NCBI GenBank assembly: GCA_003169655.1
Contig: PNAZ01000058.1
Span: 43,587 to 75,588 of the forward strand
DNA from: Chloroflexota bacterium
Lineage (GTDB): Bacteria > Chloroflexota > Limnocylindria > Limnocylindrales > CSP1-4
Length of the DNA stretch: 32,002 nucleotides
Direction: 5' to 3'
Shown here: positions 31,168 to 32,002 of the stretch, in pieces
Position numbering within the stretch: the first letter of the stretch is position 1
Layout of the letters: the number at the start of each line of letters is the position of its first letter
Notes under the pieces: model-generated
What the model was told of the DNA's origin: nothing
The model's database searches: none
The model's input: the letters and a program-made list of their open reading frames with translations, nothing else
Made by a program: the position numbers and the translations under genes

Positions 31168-32002
31168 CTAGTGGACCCGGCTGCCGAGGCCGGCCCAGAA
31201 CGGCTCGCGCAGCTCGGCCTTGAGGATCTTGCCGGTGCCGCCCTTGGGCAGCGCCGCGCGGAACTGGATCTGGCGGGGGACCTTGAAGCCGGCCAGCCGC
31301 TCGCGGCAGAAGGCCTTGAGCTCCTTTTCGGTCGCCGTCGCGTCGGGCTTCAGGACGACCAGGCCGACCGGCACCTCGCCCCGCTTGTCGTCCGGGGCGG
31401 CGATCACGGCGCACTCGAGGACGGCCGGGTGGGCGCCGAGGGCCACCTCGATCTCGACCGACGAGATGTTCTCGCCGGCGGTGATGATGATGTCCTTGGA
31501 GCGGTCCTTGATCAGGACATAGCCTGCGGCGTCGATCGTGGCCATGTCGCCGGTGTGGAGCCAGCCGTCGCGGATCGTGCTGGCGGTGGCCTCGGCATCG
31601 CGGTAGTAGCCGTCCATCACGGTGTTGCCCCGGACCACGATCTCGCCGATCTGCTCGCCGTCGGGACGGACGTCCTGGCCGCCGGCGTCCACCACCCGGA
31701 CCCGGACCCCGGGGATCGCCCAACCGGTCATCGACTGGCGTTGCTGGCGACTCTCCGCCGGCTCGCTCTCGGTCAGGTGGCGACGGGGCTGGGCGAGGGT
31801 CACGATCGGCGAGGTCTCGGTCAGGCCGTAGCCGACGATCGCCTGGACGCCCAGCTCGGCCTCGAGCGAGCTGACCAGGGCCGGCGAGGCCGGCGAGCCG
31901 CCGATGATCACCTGGCGCAGGCTGGACAGGTCGAACTTCGAGCGCTCGCGATGGTTGAGCAGGGCGGTGAAGATCGACGGGACGGCCAGCAGGCGGGTCA
32001 CC
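31168..32002 (-). CDS. AMP-forming acyl-CoA synthetase, C-terminal part, cut by the window edge
   Basis: The gene continues past the right edge, so only the last 277 or so residues are visible. They show YGLTETSPIVTLAQP (A5), LHTGDMATIDAAGYVLIKDR (A7), SKDIIITAGENISSVEIEVA (A8) and the terminal PKGGTGKILKAELRE with the catalytic Lys. The ITAGENISSVEIE form fits the medium- and long-chain or generic fatty acyl-CoA synthetases. It may be unrelated to the polysaccharide locus, since its neighbour is paralog D across a 308-bp gap. Compare with the ligase at 13345, which is a different subfamily with the RDDIIKSRGEKVSPREVE form. Confidence 0.9.
   Translation of the reverse strand, partial: VTRLLAVPSIFTALLNHRERSKFDLSSLRQVIIGGSPASPALVSSLEAELGVQAIVGYGLTETSPIVTLAQPRRHLTESEPAESRQQRQSMTGWAIPGVRVRVVDAGGQDVRPDGEQIGEIVVRGNTVMDGYYRDAEATASTIRDGWLHTGDMATIDAAGYVLIKDRSKDIIITAGENISSVEIEVALGAHPAVLECAVIAAPDDKRGEVPVGLVVLKPDATATEKELKAFCRERLAGFKVPRQIQFRAALPKGGTGKILKAELREPFWAGLGSRVH

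Overview
The window is high-GC DNA with tightly packed, mostly short-gap genes and frequent GTG/TTG starts. Protein style (AlaProThr-rich linkers, Ig-like tails, TTG starts) suggests a Gram-positive-like or monoderm-like bacterium. My best guess is a high-GC Chloroflexota lineage, inferred from protein style only and not proven. No rRNA, tRNA or CRISPR array was seen. The core of the window is a large surface-polysaccharide (Wzx/Wzy-type) locus, flanked and interrupted by four copies of one secreted beta-helix protein.

Layout: (1) 1-2339, minus strand: a GH25 muramidase running off the left edge and an unrecognised one-TM protein with a long Ala/Pro-rich tail. (2) 2406-13147, minus strand, near-continuous operon read from right to left: Wzx-type flippase, deacetylase-like protein, GNAT-type acyltransferase, SAM methyltransferase, AsnB amidotransferase, PglC-like sugar-phosphate transferase, DegT aminotransferase, and FlaA1/PglF-like nucleotide-sugar 4,6-dehydratase. 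The last stretch before the dehydratase (4518-4842) carries three stacked hairpins. (3) 13345-17125, plus strand, divergent from the flippase: AMP-forming acyl ligase, acyl carrier protein, NadE-like ammonia-ligase-fold protein and a HemK/PrmC-like methyltransferase, a compact four-gene cassette. (4) 17146-20299: a Wzz-like chain-length protein (minus), a second deacetylase-like protein and a Wzy-like polymerase (plus). (5) 20329-22934: two beta-helix paralogs (minus). (6) 23255-26930, plus: glycosyltransferase, a second DegT aminotransferase, another glycosyltransferase, with a convergent VanZ-like gene. (7) 27741-30859: two more beta-helix paralogs, convergent, with a transposase relic between them. 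(8) 31168-32002: the C-terminal part of a second AMP-forming acyl-CoA ligase, cut by the right edge.

How it may work: the dehydratase, aminotransferase and PglC-like transferase fit synthesis of a 4-amino-4,6-dideoxy sugar and its loading on undecaprenyl phosphate. The ligase/ACP/acyltransferase set could supply an unusual N-acyl group, and the NadE-like, AsnB and HemK-like proteins could amidate or methylate that group. Two GT4 enzymes extend the unit, Wzx flips it, Wzy polymerises it and Wzz sets its length. The four beta-helix proteins are probably exported and act on, bind to or scaffold the resulting glycan. The functional links are inference; the protein family calls rest on motifs visible in the translations.
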